Assembly (NCBI GenBank): GCA_937865685.1
Contig: CALMGU010000076.1
Coordinates: forward strand, 1-64,000
DNA from: an uncultured Alphaproteobacteria bacterium
GTDB taxonomy: Bacteria; Pseudomonadota; Alphaproteobacteria; Micropepsales; Micropepsaceae
Direction of reading: 5' to 3'
Length of the DNA stretch: 64,000 bases
Shown here piece by piece: positions 9,028 through 17,638 of this stretch (positions are counted from its first letter, which is position 1; each line of letters starts with the position of its first letter). Both the position numbers and the translations under genes were made by a program. The notes under the pieces are model-generated. The model was not told where the DNA came from, did no database searches, and was given only the letters and a program-made list of their open reading frames with translations.

Positions 9028-9586
9028 CGGCCGCGATCTTCGCGCCGGCCGTCAATGTATGAATGGCCAACTGACAATTGGCGTCGCCATGATGCATGCA
9101 ACGCGGATGTTCGACCCTCACGGTTTCGCCGAAATAGTCGGCGGCGCCTTCTATGAATCCATGCGCCAGGGCGCAAAGCCGGCGTGGCGAATTATATCCC
9201 AGCAGCAAGGCGCCATCGCTTGCATTCTCGAAATGGAAATGCGGACACCCCGCACCGGTATAGAGCTTGCGCACCTCCGGGTGGATGATGCTGTTCACGC
9301 TCATCACGAAGGAGCGCGTGCTGGAATGGGGCTGGAAAAATGCCGGATAATGGCCAGCCAGCAACGGCATCGCTTCACGCCCGAACCAGCGCAGCACCTC
9401 GCCAGGCGCCATGCCCAGCGCTTGGGAAGCCGCGCCGACCAGCGCCTCGATTTCCGCATCCGGATAGCTGCCGAGCGACGTGTAAGTGCCGGAAAGACCG
9501 GTCTCGTCCAGAAGTGCATCCCAGGCCGCCTCGCCATGGCGATTGACCACCACACGCTCCAGCAGATTAAAAACAATGCCTTTCAT
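9017..9586 (-). CDS. H-NOX heme nitric-oxide-binding protein
   Basis: 189 residues, the full family length. The proximal heme ligand falls exactly at H102 (NSIIHPEVRKLY) and the porphyrin-binding YxSxR motif at Y131-S133-R135 (GYNSPRRLCALA), the canonical numbering. The C-terminal part (FIEGAADYFGE, HPRCMHHGDANC) also fits. H-NOX proteins are cytoplasmic heme sensors; proteobacterial members usually bind NO and not O2. The downstream overlapping histidine kinase is the expected partner. Its promoter must lie in 9587-9703. Confidence 0.96.
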   Translation of the reverse strand: MKGIVFNLLERVVVNRHGEAAWDALLDETGLSGTYTSLGSYPDAEIEALVGAASQALGMAPGEVLRWFGREAMPLLAGHYPAFFQPHSSTRSFVMSVNSIIHPEVRKLYTGAGCPHFHFENASDGALLLGYNSPRRLCALAHGFIEGAADYFGETVRVEHPRCMHHGDANCQLAIHTLTAGAKIAADAA

Positions 9587-9703
9587 GGACCCCGCACGCG
9601 GCCAACAACAAGCGACAAGGCGGTCTTAAGGGGGGAGTGGTAAAAACTTAGCCAACCATACTGTAAGTTGCAATATCGCTACGGACACGCAATACGTGTC
9701 GCG

Positions 9704-10131
9704 TCACGCAGCTTTACGGGCCCGTGCGAAACCGGCGAGGAGCCGCCGCAATCCGGTTTCGGCGACTTTCGCGGCGGCCCGTTCCGCGGGCAGCCACAGC
9801 TTCTGCCGTTTTTCCTTTTCGGCCCAGGACGCATGTTCGCCCGTCACGAGCAGGGAAAAAACTTCCACCGCGCAGGGCAGCGCGCTGCCGCTCTTTTCCT
9901 TCAGATAGTGATAGCGGCCGATGGGGTCGCCGGCGATCTCGCCAAAGACGCCCGCCTCTTCCAACGCTTCGCTGGCGGCGGATTGCGCCAGACTCATGCC
10001 GTCCTGCGGCCAGCCTTTGGGCAAGATCCAGCGGCGGGTGCGCAAAGAGGTGACCAGGAGGATTTCCAGCTTCGGTGAACTTCGCCAGCACAGCGCCGCC
10101 ACTTGAACAAGGCTGCCGCGCGGCGCGCCCG

Positions 10132-10135
<4 letters not shown>
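9704..10135 (-). CDS. Nudix hydrolase
   Basis: 143 residues. The Nudix region is PKGWPQDGMSLAQSAASEAL followed by EEAGVFG: the downstream EExG is kept, but the usual REuxEE arginine is Ser and the upstream Glu is Met, a variation seen in alphaproteobacterial diphosphoinositol-phosphatase-like Nudix proteins. Substrate is therefore uncertain (nucleoside diphosphate derivative or inositol/poly-phosphate). The start codon overlaps the PiT stop codon in ATGA, so it is the last gene of the phosphate unit DUF47-pit-nudix, and a phosphate-linked role is plausible. Confidence 0.85.
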
Positions 10136-11127
<992 letters not shown>

Positions 11128-11129
11128 GC

Positions 11130-11774
11130 CTAGACCTGCTCGATCACGATGCCGCTGATGCGGTTGGCGACATCCTCGAAACGGTCCACCACCTTTTCCA
11201 GATGGTCATAGATCTCGTTGCCGATGATGAAGGCCATGGCGTTGCCCTCGCGGTGCTTGAGGAACAGGGCCTTTATCCCCGCATCGTTGAGTTCGTCCGC
11301 CTGCTCTTCCAGCTTGGTGATCTCTTCGGCGATGGCGTTGATGCGGCCCGCCTTCTGGCGCATGTCGCCCAGAAGGCTCACCGCTTCCACCGTCAGAACG
11401 GCGCAGCGCAGGATGATGTCGGCCATCTCGCGCATATGGGGCTCGAAGCTGGTGACCTCGAACAGGATGATCGCCTTGGCGGTCTTCTGCATCTGGTCGA
11501 TGGAATCGTCCAAAAGCCCGATCAGGTCCTTGATGTCGCCCCGGTCGAACGGGGTGATGAAGGACCGGCGCACCGTCATCAGGACTTCGCGCGCCACCGT
11601 GTCGGCTTCATTCTCATGAGTGATGATGCGGCGGCAGGCTTCGGGAACCACCGATCCGCCTTCCAGCAGATCGCGCAGGGCGGTCGCCCCGGACACCAGG
11701 GTGGCGGCGTGCCGGTCGAACAGCACGAAGAATTTCTCCTCGCGCGGCATCAATGCCTGGAAAAAACGCTGCAT
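11130..11774 (-). CDS. DUF47/PhoU-like Pit accessory protein
   Basis: 214 residues, all-helical, with the family motifs EKFFVLFDRHAATLVSGA, ITHENEADTVAREVL, ITPFDRGDIKDLIGLLDDS and EEQADELNDAGIKALF. Proteins of this family (TIGR00153/DUF47) resemble PhoU and are almost always encoded beside pit; they modulate phosphate transport. First gene of a three-gene minus-strand operon with pit and a Nudix hydrolase. Confidence 0.93.
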   Translation of the reverse strand: MQRFFQALMPREEKFFVLFDRHAATLVSGATALRDLLEGGSVVPEACRRIITHENEADTVAREVLMTVRRSFITPFDRGDIKDLIGLLDDSIDQMQKTAKAIILFEVTSFEPHMREMADIILRCAVLTVEAVSLLGDMRQKAGRINAIAEEITKLEEQADELNDAGIKALFLKHREGNAMAFIIGNEIYDHLEKVVDRFEDVANRISGIVIEQV

Positions 11775-11849
11775 GAGTCCTCGAAAGCGGGGCTGTCGCC
11801 TGGGGGGACTACAGCATGAGTCGACGCTTTGCCAGCCCGCCGGAACCCC

Positions 11850-12236
11850 TCAGCCGTGGTCGAAAGCCGCAATGATAGGGCACGGTCCTGTGGATGACGC
11901 GCAGTCCCGGGCCAGCCGCTTCAGGGCGTTCCGGGCAGCCTCCAGTTCGGCGATCTTGGCGTCCAGGGCGGCGATCCGTTCCCGGGCCAGGGCGCGGGCG
12001 CGGTCCCGGTCCTCGGTGGCGTCCAGTGCCAGCAATTCCGCCACCTGTTCCAGGGTAAAGCCCGCCGCCTGGGCGGACCGGATGAAGCGCAGCCGCCTCA
12101 GGTCCTGCTCGTCATAATGGCGGATGCCCCCGCCCCGGCGAGGTGTCTGAAGAAGACCCCGGCGCTGGTAATAGCGGATGGTTTCCACCCCCACCCCTCC
12201 GGCCCGCGCCAAGCCGCCGATTGTGTGTTCCGTCAT
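11850..12236 (-). CDS. MerR-family heavy-metal-responsive regulator
   Basis: 128 residues. The MerR HTH (TIGGLARAGGVGVETIRYYQ, about 5-45) is followed by the dimerization helix and a C-terminal metal loop with C112 and C119 (DCASSTGPCPII). The loop resembles the MerR and CueR loops, but the spacing (six residues between the cysteines) is shorter than in either, and there is no cysteine near residue 80 where mercury MerR has C82. The ATG at 12236 is chosen because the operator starts immediately upstream; a GTG at 12254 would lie inside the operator. It should control the divergent glutaredoxin-MauE gene. The metal cannot be fixed from sequence. Confidence 0.9.
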   Translation of the reverse strand: MTEHTIGGLARAGGVGVETIRYYQRRGLLQTPRRGGGIRHYDEQDLRRLRFIRSAQAAGFTLEQVAELLALDATEDRDRARALARERIAALDAKIAELEAARNALKRLARDCASSTGPCPIIAAFDHG

Positions 12237-12239
12237 GGT

Positions 12240-12271
12240 TTGACTCCGTACCACGGTACGGGGCGTATATG
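12240..12271 (+). promoter_or_regulatory. MerR-type promoter/operator
   Basis: The -35 box TTGACT (12240-12245) is followed by the perfect dyad CCGTACC-AC-GGTACGG (12246-12261) and a -10 box GTATAT (12265-12270). The 19-base spacer is over-long, the hallmark of promoters that MerR proteins untwist. TTGACTCCGTAC and GTACGG at these positions are the same as in the Tn501/Tn21 mer operator as I recall it. It reads toward the glutaredoxin-MauE gene and overlaps the regulator's own start region. Confidence 0.92.
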
Positions 12272-12307
12272 GGCCGGGTCACTCTGTTCCACAAGACGGA
12301 TACCCCC

Positions 12308-13057
12308 ATGTCAGCAGGCATCTCCATTCCCCGGCAGGCCACCCTTTACCGCATGGTGATGGACAAGCATTTGTGCCCTTTCGGCCTCAAGGCCAAATCC
12401 CTGCTGGAGCGGGAAGGCTACAAGGTCGAGGATCATTGGCTGCGCACGCGCGCGGAAACCGACGCCTTCAAGGCTGAGCGCGACGTCAAGACCACGCCCC
12501 AGATCTATATCGATGGCGCACGCATCGGCGGCTATGACGATCTGCGCCGCTTCTTGGGAAAAAGCGTGCCCGATCCCAAGGCCCTCACCTACAAGCCCGT
12601 GATCGCGGTGTTCGCGGTGACCGCGCTGATGGCGCTGGCCGCCAGCCAGGCTGCGTTCGGTAATCCCGTCACCGTCCGCGCGGCGGAATGGTTCATCGCC
12701 TTCAGCATGTGCGTGCTGGCGATCCTCAAGCTGCGCGACATCGAAAAATTCTCCAGCATGTTCCTAGGATACGACATCCTGGCGCGGCGCTTTGTCCCTT
12801 ACGCCTATATCTATCCTTTTGCCGAAGCCCTGGCCGGCATCCTGATGATCACCCACGTGCTGAAGGCCGTCTCGATCCCCCTGGCGCTGTTCATCGGCAC
12901 GGTGGGCGCCATATCGGTGTTCAAGGCGGTCTATATCGACAAGCGCGAACTCAAATGCGCCTGTGTCGGCGGCGACACCAATGTGCCCTTGGGCTTCGTC
13001 TCGCTCACCGAGAATGTGATGATGGTGGCGATGGCGGTCTGGATGATGATCGGTTAG
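12308..13057 (+). CDS. Glutaredoxin-MauE/DoxX-like membrane fusion protein
   Basis: 249 residues. Residues 10-85 form a glutaredoxin domain with a single-cysteine active site (DKHLCPFGLKAKSLLEREGY, C23) and the cis-Pro loop TTPQIYIDG. Residues 95-249 have four hydrophobic helices of MauE/DoxX type (VIAVFAVTALMALAAS, AEWFIAFSMCVLAILKL, YAYIYPFAEALAGILMIT, VSLTENVMMVAMAVWMMIG) and a CAC pair in KCACVGG. MauE-like proteins move reducing equivalents across the membrane. The ATG at 12308 is chosen because the likely transcription start (about 12277) rules out upstream frames. Controlled by the divergent MerR protein, it probably answers metal or thiol stress; transport of a metal is an alternative. 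Confidence 0.85.
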   Translation: MSAGISIPRQATLYRMVMDKHLCPFGLKAKSLLEREGYKVEDHWLRTRAETDAFKAERDVKTTPQIYIDGARIGGYDDLRRFLGKSVPDPKALTYKPVIAVFAVTALMALAASQAAFGNPVTVRAAEWFIAFSMCVLAILKLRDIEKFSSMFLGYDILARRFVPYAYIYPFAEALAGILMITHVLKAVSIPLALFIGTVGAISVFKAVYIDKRELKCACVGGDTNVPLGFVSLTENVMMVAMAVWMMIG

Positions 13058-13078
13058 AGCAAAACGCATTCAGGCGCC

Positions 13079-13150
13079 CCTCATGCTTCGACAAGCTCAG
13101 CATGAGGATATCCATTGAATTCCTCACCCTGGGCTTGTCGAAGGGTGAGT
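13079..13150. repeat. Pair of inverted palindromic repeats between convergent genes
   Basis: Two related hairpins in opposite orientation: CCTCATGC...GCATGAGG (13079-13107) and CTCACCCT...AGGGTGAG (13123-13149). Both contain the core CTTCGACAAGC or its complement GCTTGTCGAAG. Palindromes with this core are widespread in alphaproteobacteria. Here they lie between convergent stop codons and may also terminate transcription. Confidence 0.85.
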
Positions 13151-13164
13151 TGGCGATACCGGTC

Positions 13165-13791
13165 TTAGCGATATTGCGCCGCGGTCTGGCGCATGTGGGC
13201 GGTCAACGCTTTCACATCGCCCCGGTTCTGCGCCAGGAAGGCGACGAACTGGTCGCGCTGCGACAAGGCCAGCCAGATCCCCAGGACGCTGATGTCGATC
13301 AACTCGGGGCGGCCCGCATCGGTACGTACGCGGAAATCCACTTCCAGCGGACGCTGCCCGCTGCGGTCGCTGGGATCGACCATCACCGTGGTGACGATGA
13401 AATCGTCCGGCGCGCGCTGGCTGGAGCCGGTCACCTTCAGGCTCTGGCCCGCATATTTCGCCAGATAGGAGCGATAGACCGCGATGGAATAATCCTGGAA
13501 GGCCGCCGCGAATTCATCCCGGTCGACTTGCGGCGCGGTGCGCACATATTGCCCAAGGGTGAAGGCCGCGATCCGCTTGGTGTTGGTCAGGCCCAGAAGC
13601 AGCTGCTGGAATCGGTCGGCCCGGTCGGCTTCGCTCAATTGCCGGTCGTTCAGAATGGTAAGGCCCTTCTGAATATTGTCGGCGATGAACATTTCGGCCG
13701 GCGTCGCCGCCGAAGCAGGCAACAGGCCGGCCGCGGCCGCGCCCATCGCCAGCGCCAGGATCGTTCTGCGCCGCATTCCGATATCCGTCAT
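13165..13791 (-). CDS. MlaC-like phospholipid-binding protein (Tgt2/MlaC family)
   Basis: 208 residues. A Tat- or Sec-type signal (MRRRTILALAMGAAAAGLLP) precedes a MlaC/Ttg2D domain: DNIQKGLTIL, RFQQLLLGLTNTKRIAAFTLGQYVR, and LEVDFRVRTDAGRPELIDIS VLGIWLALSQRDQFVAFL-type C-terminal strand and helix. MlaC is the periplasmic lipid carrier of the Mla pathway that keeps the outer membrane asymmetric. The ATG at 13791 has a GAGG nine bases upstream. No other mla gene is adjacent, so the transporter must be elsewhere. Confidence 0.88.
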   Translation of the reverse strand: MTDIGMRRRTILALAMGAAAAGLLPASAATPAEMFIADNIQKGLTILNDRQLSEADRADRFQQLLLGLTNTKRIAAFTLGQYVRTAPQVDRDEFAAAFQDYSIAVYRSYLAKYAGQSLKVTGSSQRAPDDFIVTTVMVDPSDRSGQRPLEVDFRVRTDAGRPELIDISVLGIWLALSQRDQFVAFLAQNRGDVKALTAHMRQTAAQYR

Positions 13792-13907
13792 TCCGTACCG
13801 CCTCATCCGGGGAAGATGCACTTCTACAGACCGGCAAAGTCCCAAATAAGGCCGTGCACGGCAAGGGCTTCATGCTAGGCTTCGGCTGGGAAAAGGGGAG
13901 AATAAGA

Positions 13908-14600
13908 ATGGCGAAGCGCGCATCTCTTGCGGTTCTGGCGGCGCTGGCCGCGTTCGGCGCATGTCCGGCAAAGGCCGAAATGGTGGGCAAATACACGCTG
14001 GTCTCCGCCCTGCCCCGTCCCGGCGCCACCAAGATCTTCGACAATGATCGCGGCACGGTGTGGGACGTGATCTATCCGCCCGGCATGGCCACCGGCATGC
14101 ACCGTCATCCCGTCGATTTCGTGGGCGTGGAGCTGATCGAGACCTTGCTGAAAGTCACCACCCCCGACGGCAAGGAGCGCATCAATCCCATCCATCGCGG
14201 CCAGATCTATATGCTGCCCAAGGGCCTCACGCACATCGAGGAGAATGTGATCGGCAAGCCGCAGCGCAATTCCATCCTGATCGAACTCAAGGATGCGGGA
14301 CCGCACGACTATGCCAATACCGGCAAGGACGCTTCGGGCTTCACCGCCGACGGCGCCAAGAAGATCACCGACAATAATCGCGTCACTCTGTGGGATTGGA
14401 CGACGGGCCCAACCAAGACTTTCTACCAGACCCACGACATGTATCTGGTGCCGATGGATGCGGGCACATTGACGGTGGCGGGCGACGAGCCGTCCAAGGC
14501 GCTGCCGGTGGCGAACGGCCAGGTGATCTTCCTGCCCGGCGGCCATGCCCGTTCGCTCCAGGCGCCCGGCGTGCGCATCGCGGTGGTGGAACTCAAATAG
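13908..14600 (+). CDS. Secreted bicupin-like protein
   Basis: 230 residues starting at an ATG behind GGGGAG. Signal peptide (MAKRASLAVLAALAAFGACPAKA), then two related halves. The first has the metal-ligand pattern HRHPVDFVGVEL and the strand ERINPIHRGQIYMLPKGLTHIEE; the second has NRVTLWDWTTGPTKTFYQTHD and NGQVIFLPGGHARSLQ. Two cupin domains in tandem are likely. Function is unknown; the protein should be periplasmic. It is a single gene, divergent from mlaC. Confidence 0.75.
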   Translation: MAKRASLAVLAALAAFGACPAKAEMVGKYTLVSALPRPGATKIFDNDRGTVWDVIYPPGMATGMHRHPVDFVGVELIETLLKVTTPDGKERINPIHRGQIYMLPKGLTHIEENVIGKPQRNSILIELKDAGPHDYANTGKDASGFTADGAKKITDNNRVTLWDWTTGPTKTFYQTHDMYLVPMDAGTLTVAGDEPSKALPVANGQVIFLPGGHARSLQAPGVRIAVVELK

Positions 14601-14606
14601 ACGGCG

Positions 14607-14747
14607 TTAGTTGTTGACCGGCAGATGACGGCTGATCGCGGACCGCGCGTCATGCACCAGCACATTGACGTCGGTGCCGGCGAATTGGGGCGCGATGAGA
14701 AGGCCGGCGACCAGACCGACCAGCAATCCCAGAATGAACTTGACCAT
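14607..14747 (-). CDS. Small single-span membrane protein
   Basis: 46 codons from an ATG at 14747: MVKFILGLLVGLVAGLLIAP then QFAGTDVNVLVHDARSAISRHLPVNN. One glycine-rich transmembrane helix with a short soluble tail. A GAGTGAG lies 4-10 bases upstream. It sits in an otherwise unassigned 230-base gap between a convergent cupin gene and the rhodanese. No function can be named. Confidence 0.65.
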   Translation of the reverse strand: MVKFILGLLVGLVAGLLIAPQFAGTDVNVLVHDARSAISRHLPVNN

Positions 14748-14829
14748 TGCTCACTCGCCGCGACCGCAACACACCCAGTCTGGCGAAAAATGACCTGTCC
14801 GTCACCTTAAGTTTCCGTATGAGGGAGTT

Positions 14830-15729
14830 TCACTTGGCCGCCGGCATTTCCACCGGCAGGCCGCGCTTGGACCAGTCCTGAAATGAACCATCATACAGCT
14901 GAGCATCGATCCCCAAGGTCCGGGCCGCGAAAATCACCGCCGTGGCCTGAATCCCGATATGGCAATAGGCGATCACATGGTCGCCGGACTTGACCCCGGC
15001 GGCGGTGAACAAGGCCTGCAATTCCTCCGGCGATTTCACCTTGCCGTCCGCGCCGCTGATGCTGGTGAAAGGAAGGTTGTGCGCGCCCGGCACATGGCCG
15101 GGCACCGCGCCTTCGATGCCCGGCTTTTCGCCACTATAGAATTCCGGCGCGCGCGCATCGATCACGGTCGTACCGGGCGCCTTCAAATGCGACTGGACAT
15201 AATCCGCGGTCACGATGCGCGACTGCATCTTGAGCGGTGACAGGACCACCATGGTCGCGGCAGGGGCTTCGGCATTCACCGCATGGCCGTCGGCTTCCCA
15301 GCCTTTGAGACCGCCATCCAGCAGGGACGATTGCTTGCCCAATCCAGCCGCGTCGAGCGTGAGCATGATGCGGGTGGCCCGCGCGATGCCGTCATTCTCG
15401 CTATAGACGATGATGCGCGAGCGATCGGAGACGCCCAGGGACTGCAATTCGGCACGCAGATCGTCCGGCGGCGGCAATTCGGTCATCAGGCCCTCGGGAC
15501 TCTTGACCGTCAAGCCATTGGGCCCGACCAGATGGGCGCCGGGAATATGCTTGGCTTTATAGCCGTCCGGCGTGCCGACATGCAGGATCACCAGATCCTT
15601 GTCGGCGGCATGTTGCGCCAGCCATGCGGAGGTCACCAGCAATTCATCGCGGGGACCGGCGGCCCATGCGCCCGTGCTGCCGACAGTTGCGGTGGCGATG
15701 GCGGCGGCGAACAAAAGCGATTTCAACAT
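14830..15729 (-). CDS. Periplasmic tandem-rhodanese sulfurtransferase
   Basis: 299 residues: signal peptide (MLKSLLFAAAIATATVGSTG AWA) then two rhodanese domains. The first (about 30-145) has lost the active-site Cys (VYSENDGIARATRIM). The second (about 165-290) keeps it in AYCHIGIQATAVIF. This is the usual thiosulfate/3-mercaptopyruvate sulfurtransferase layout, here exported. The ATG at 15729 has GGGAG upstream. A clear paralogue lies at 16685-17566, on the other side of a PhzF-like gene. Confidence 0.9.
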   Translation of the reverse strand: MLKSLLFAAAIATATVGSTGAWAAGPRDELLVTSAWLAQHAADKDLVILHVGTPDGYKAKHIPGAHLVGPNGLTVKSPEGLMTELPPPDDLRAELQSLGVSDRSRIIVYSENDGIARATRIMLTLDAAGLGKQSSLLDGGLKGWEADGHAVNAEAPAATMVVLSPLKMQSRIVTADYVQSHLKAPGTTVIDARAPEFYSGEKPGIEGAVPGHVPGAHNLPFTSISGADGKVKSPEELQALFTAAGVKSGDHVIAYCHIGIQATAVIFAARTLGIDAQLYDGSFQDWSKRGLPVEMPAAK

Positions 15730-15806
15730 CAACGTCTCCCGGCCCGATTTCCAGTATTCATCGGCACATGATTAGCATTGGCGGGTGAACCGCGACAGTG
15801 CCCGCC

Positions 15807-16688
15807 TTAATGGCCGGCTTCGAGCCGCACATCGCCGCCCAGCCAGCAGCCTTGCACCGTGCCCGTGGAATCGATTTGAAACCGCACCCGGATTTCCGAA
15901 GGCCGGCCCATCGCCCGGCCCTGGCGCACCCTGATACATGATCCGGCGGTCGATCCGGCCGCGGTGACCTGCCCGCTTTCCAGCAAACCGAATGCCAGCG
16001 CGGCAGCGGCGATGCCGGTTGCCGCATCCTCGGGATAGCCGGAGGATTTGGGGAATTGCCGCGCATCGAATGTCCAATTCCGCGCATCCGAAACCGCGAA
16101 AGGATAAAGGCCGGTCGATCCGATCTTTTCGCAAAGCCCTTCCATCCGCGCGAAATAAGGCTTGAGCTCGTCCAGGATCGTCACACTGTTCAGCGGTATC
16201 AGCGTCTTCACCCGGCTGGTACAGGCATTCCAGACCGCCTGCGGCGCCAATGCCGCTTCGTCGATTCCCAGGACCGCCAGGATTTCCGCGATAGCCCCAT
16301 CCGGCAAAGGATCGAGCCTTCCCTTGGGCTGGCTGATGTCGATGCCGGCTGGGGTGACACGCGCTTCCACCACCCCGCTCAAGGTCGCGATGCGGAGCTG
16401 ATCGCCGGGCAAACGGCCGAGCTGCTGCAGCAACCAGACCGCGCCGACCGTGGCATGGCCGCACATTTCCATTTCATGATTGGGCACGAAGAAGCGGAAG
16501 GTGAAATCGCAGCCGGATCGGTCCGGCGGCGGCGTCACGAAAACGCTTTCATGACCGTACCGGGCGGCAATCGCCCGCATGTCGGCGTCAGCAAGCCCGG
16601 CGGCATCGACCACCACCGGCGCGGGATTGCCGCCGCCGGGACCATCCGCAAAAACGCTGACCAGCGCTATCTCACGCGCGTTGGTCAT
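15807..16688 (-). CDS. PhzF-family isomerase/epimerase
   Basis: 293 residues. Family motifs are present: GGGNPAPVVVDAAGL at the N-terminus, the catalytic Glu region YGHESVFV, HEMEMCGHATVGAVWLLQQL, and SGYPEDAATGIAAAALAFGL near the C-terminus. PhzF-fold proteins are cytoplasmic enzymes that isomerize or epimerize small amino-acid-like molecules; the substrate is unknown. Its ATG overlaps the stop codon of the upstream rhodanese by four bases (ATGA), so they form an operon. Confidence 0.9.
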   Translation of the reverse strand: MTNAREIALVSVFADGPGGGNPAPVVVDAAGLADADMRAIAARYGHESVFVTPPPDRSGCDFTFRFFVPNHEMEMCGHATVGAVWLLQQLGRLPGDQLRIATLSGVVEARVTPAGIDISQPKGRLDPLPDGAIAEILAVLGIDEAALAPQAVWNACTSRVKTLIPLNSVTILDELKPYFARMEGLCEKIGSTGLYPFAVSDARNWTFDARQFPKSSGYPEDAATGIAAAALAFGLLESGQVTAAGSTAGSCIRVRQGRAMGRPSEIRVRFQIDSTGTVQGCWLGGDVRLEAGH

Positions 16689-17566
16689 TTTCCCGGCGCG
16701 TTCGAGGTTTCGACCGGAAGCTTGCGCCGGGACCAGTCCTCGAACGAGCCGTCATAAAGCTGCGGCTCGATCCCCACCGTGCGGGCGGCGAAAACCACCG
16801 CGCTGGACTGGCCGCCAACCTGGCAATAGGCCACCACATGATCGCCGGGCTTGACGCCCGCGGCGGCGAACAAGGCTTTCAATTCGGCGGCCGGTTTCAG
16901 CTTGCCATCGGAATCGAAGACTTTGGTGTAGGGAAGGCTGCGGGCGCCGGGGATATGGCCGTCGCCGGTCATCTTGGCGACCATGCCGCCATAGAAGATC
17001 GCATCGCGGGCATCGATCAGGTCATAGCCGGGCGCCTTGGCATGGGACTGGACGAAATCGGCGGTCACCACTTTGGGCTGCATGTCGAGCGGCGCCAGAT
17101 GGCCCGGTTCCGAAGACGCTGCTTCCGTGCTGGTGGCATGACCGGTCTTTTTCCATTCCGCCAGCCCGCCATCGAGCAGCGAAGAGCGATCGCCGAAGCC
17201 CGCCACATCCAGCGTGAACAACACGCGGGTGGCGCGCTGGAATTCGCCGGTCTCGTTGTAAACCACGACATGGGAATTGTCGGAGATGCCCAGGCTCTCC
17301 ATCTGCTTGTGCAGCAGGTCTGCGGGCGGCACTTCGACTTTCAGTTCCGGGCCGGACACTTGAAGGAGTTTGGAATCGACCAGATGCGCGCCGGGAATAT
17401 GCCCCGCGGCATATCCGTCCGCCGAACCGACATGAAGAATGACGAGATCCTTGTCCGTCGCATGAGTGGCCAGCCAAGTCGGCGTCACCACCAGCTGGTC
17501 GCGCGTCGCCGCCTCGGCAGCGGTTGCCGACACCAGAACAGCAGCGAACAGAAGCGGCTTCCACAT
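16685..17566 (-). CDS. Periplasmic tandem-rhodanese sulfurtransferase (paralogue)
   Basis: 293 residues with signal peptide (MWKPLLFAAVLVSATAAEA) and two rhodanese domains. The catalytic Cys is in the second domain (AYCQVGGQSSAVVF); the first has VYNETGEFQRATRVL. It is closely similar along its length to the protein at 14830-15729 (for example DKDLVILHVG, HIPGAHLV, QLYDGSF.DWS), so the two arose by duplication. ATG at 17566 with GGGAG upstream is preferred to a longer frame that starts at 17608. Confidence 0.9.
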   Translation of the reverse strand: MWKPLLFAAVLVSATAAEAATRDQLVVTPTWLATHATDKDLVILHVGSADGYAAGHIPGAHLVDSKLLQVSGPELKVEVPPADLLHKQMESLGISDNSHVVVYNETGEFQRATRVLFTLDVAGFGDRSSLLDGGLAEWKKTGHATSTEAASSEPGHLAPLDMQPKVVTADFVQSHAKAPGYDLIDARDAIFYGGMVAKMTGDGHIPGARSLPYTKVFDSDGKLKPAAELKALFAAAGVKPGDHVVAYCQVGGQSSAVVFAARTVGIEPQLYDGSFEDWSRRKLPVETSNAPGK

Positions 17567-17638
17567 CGTCGGCTCCCGGCTAAACCCGTGATGCCATTTC
17601 ACTAGCATCGCGGCCGGGCGGGCGACAAGTTTGGAAAG

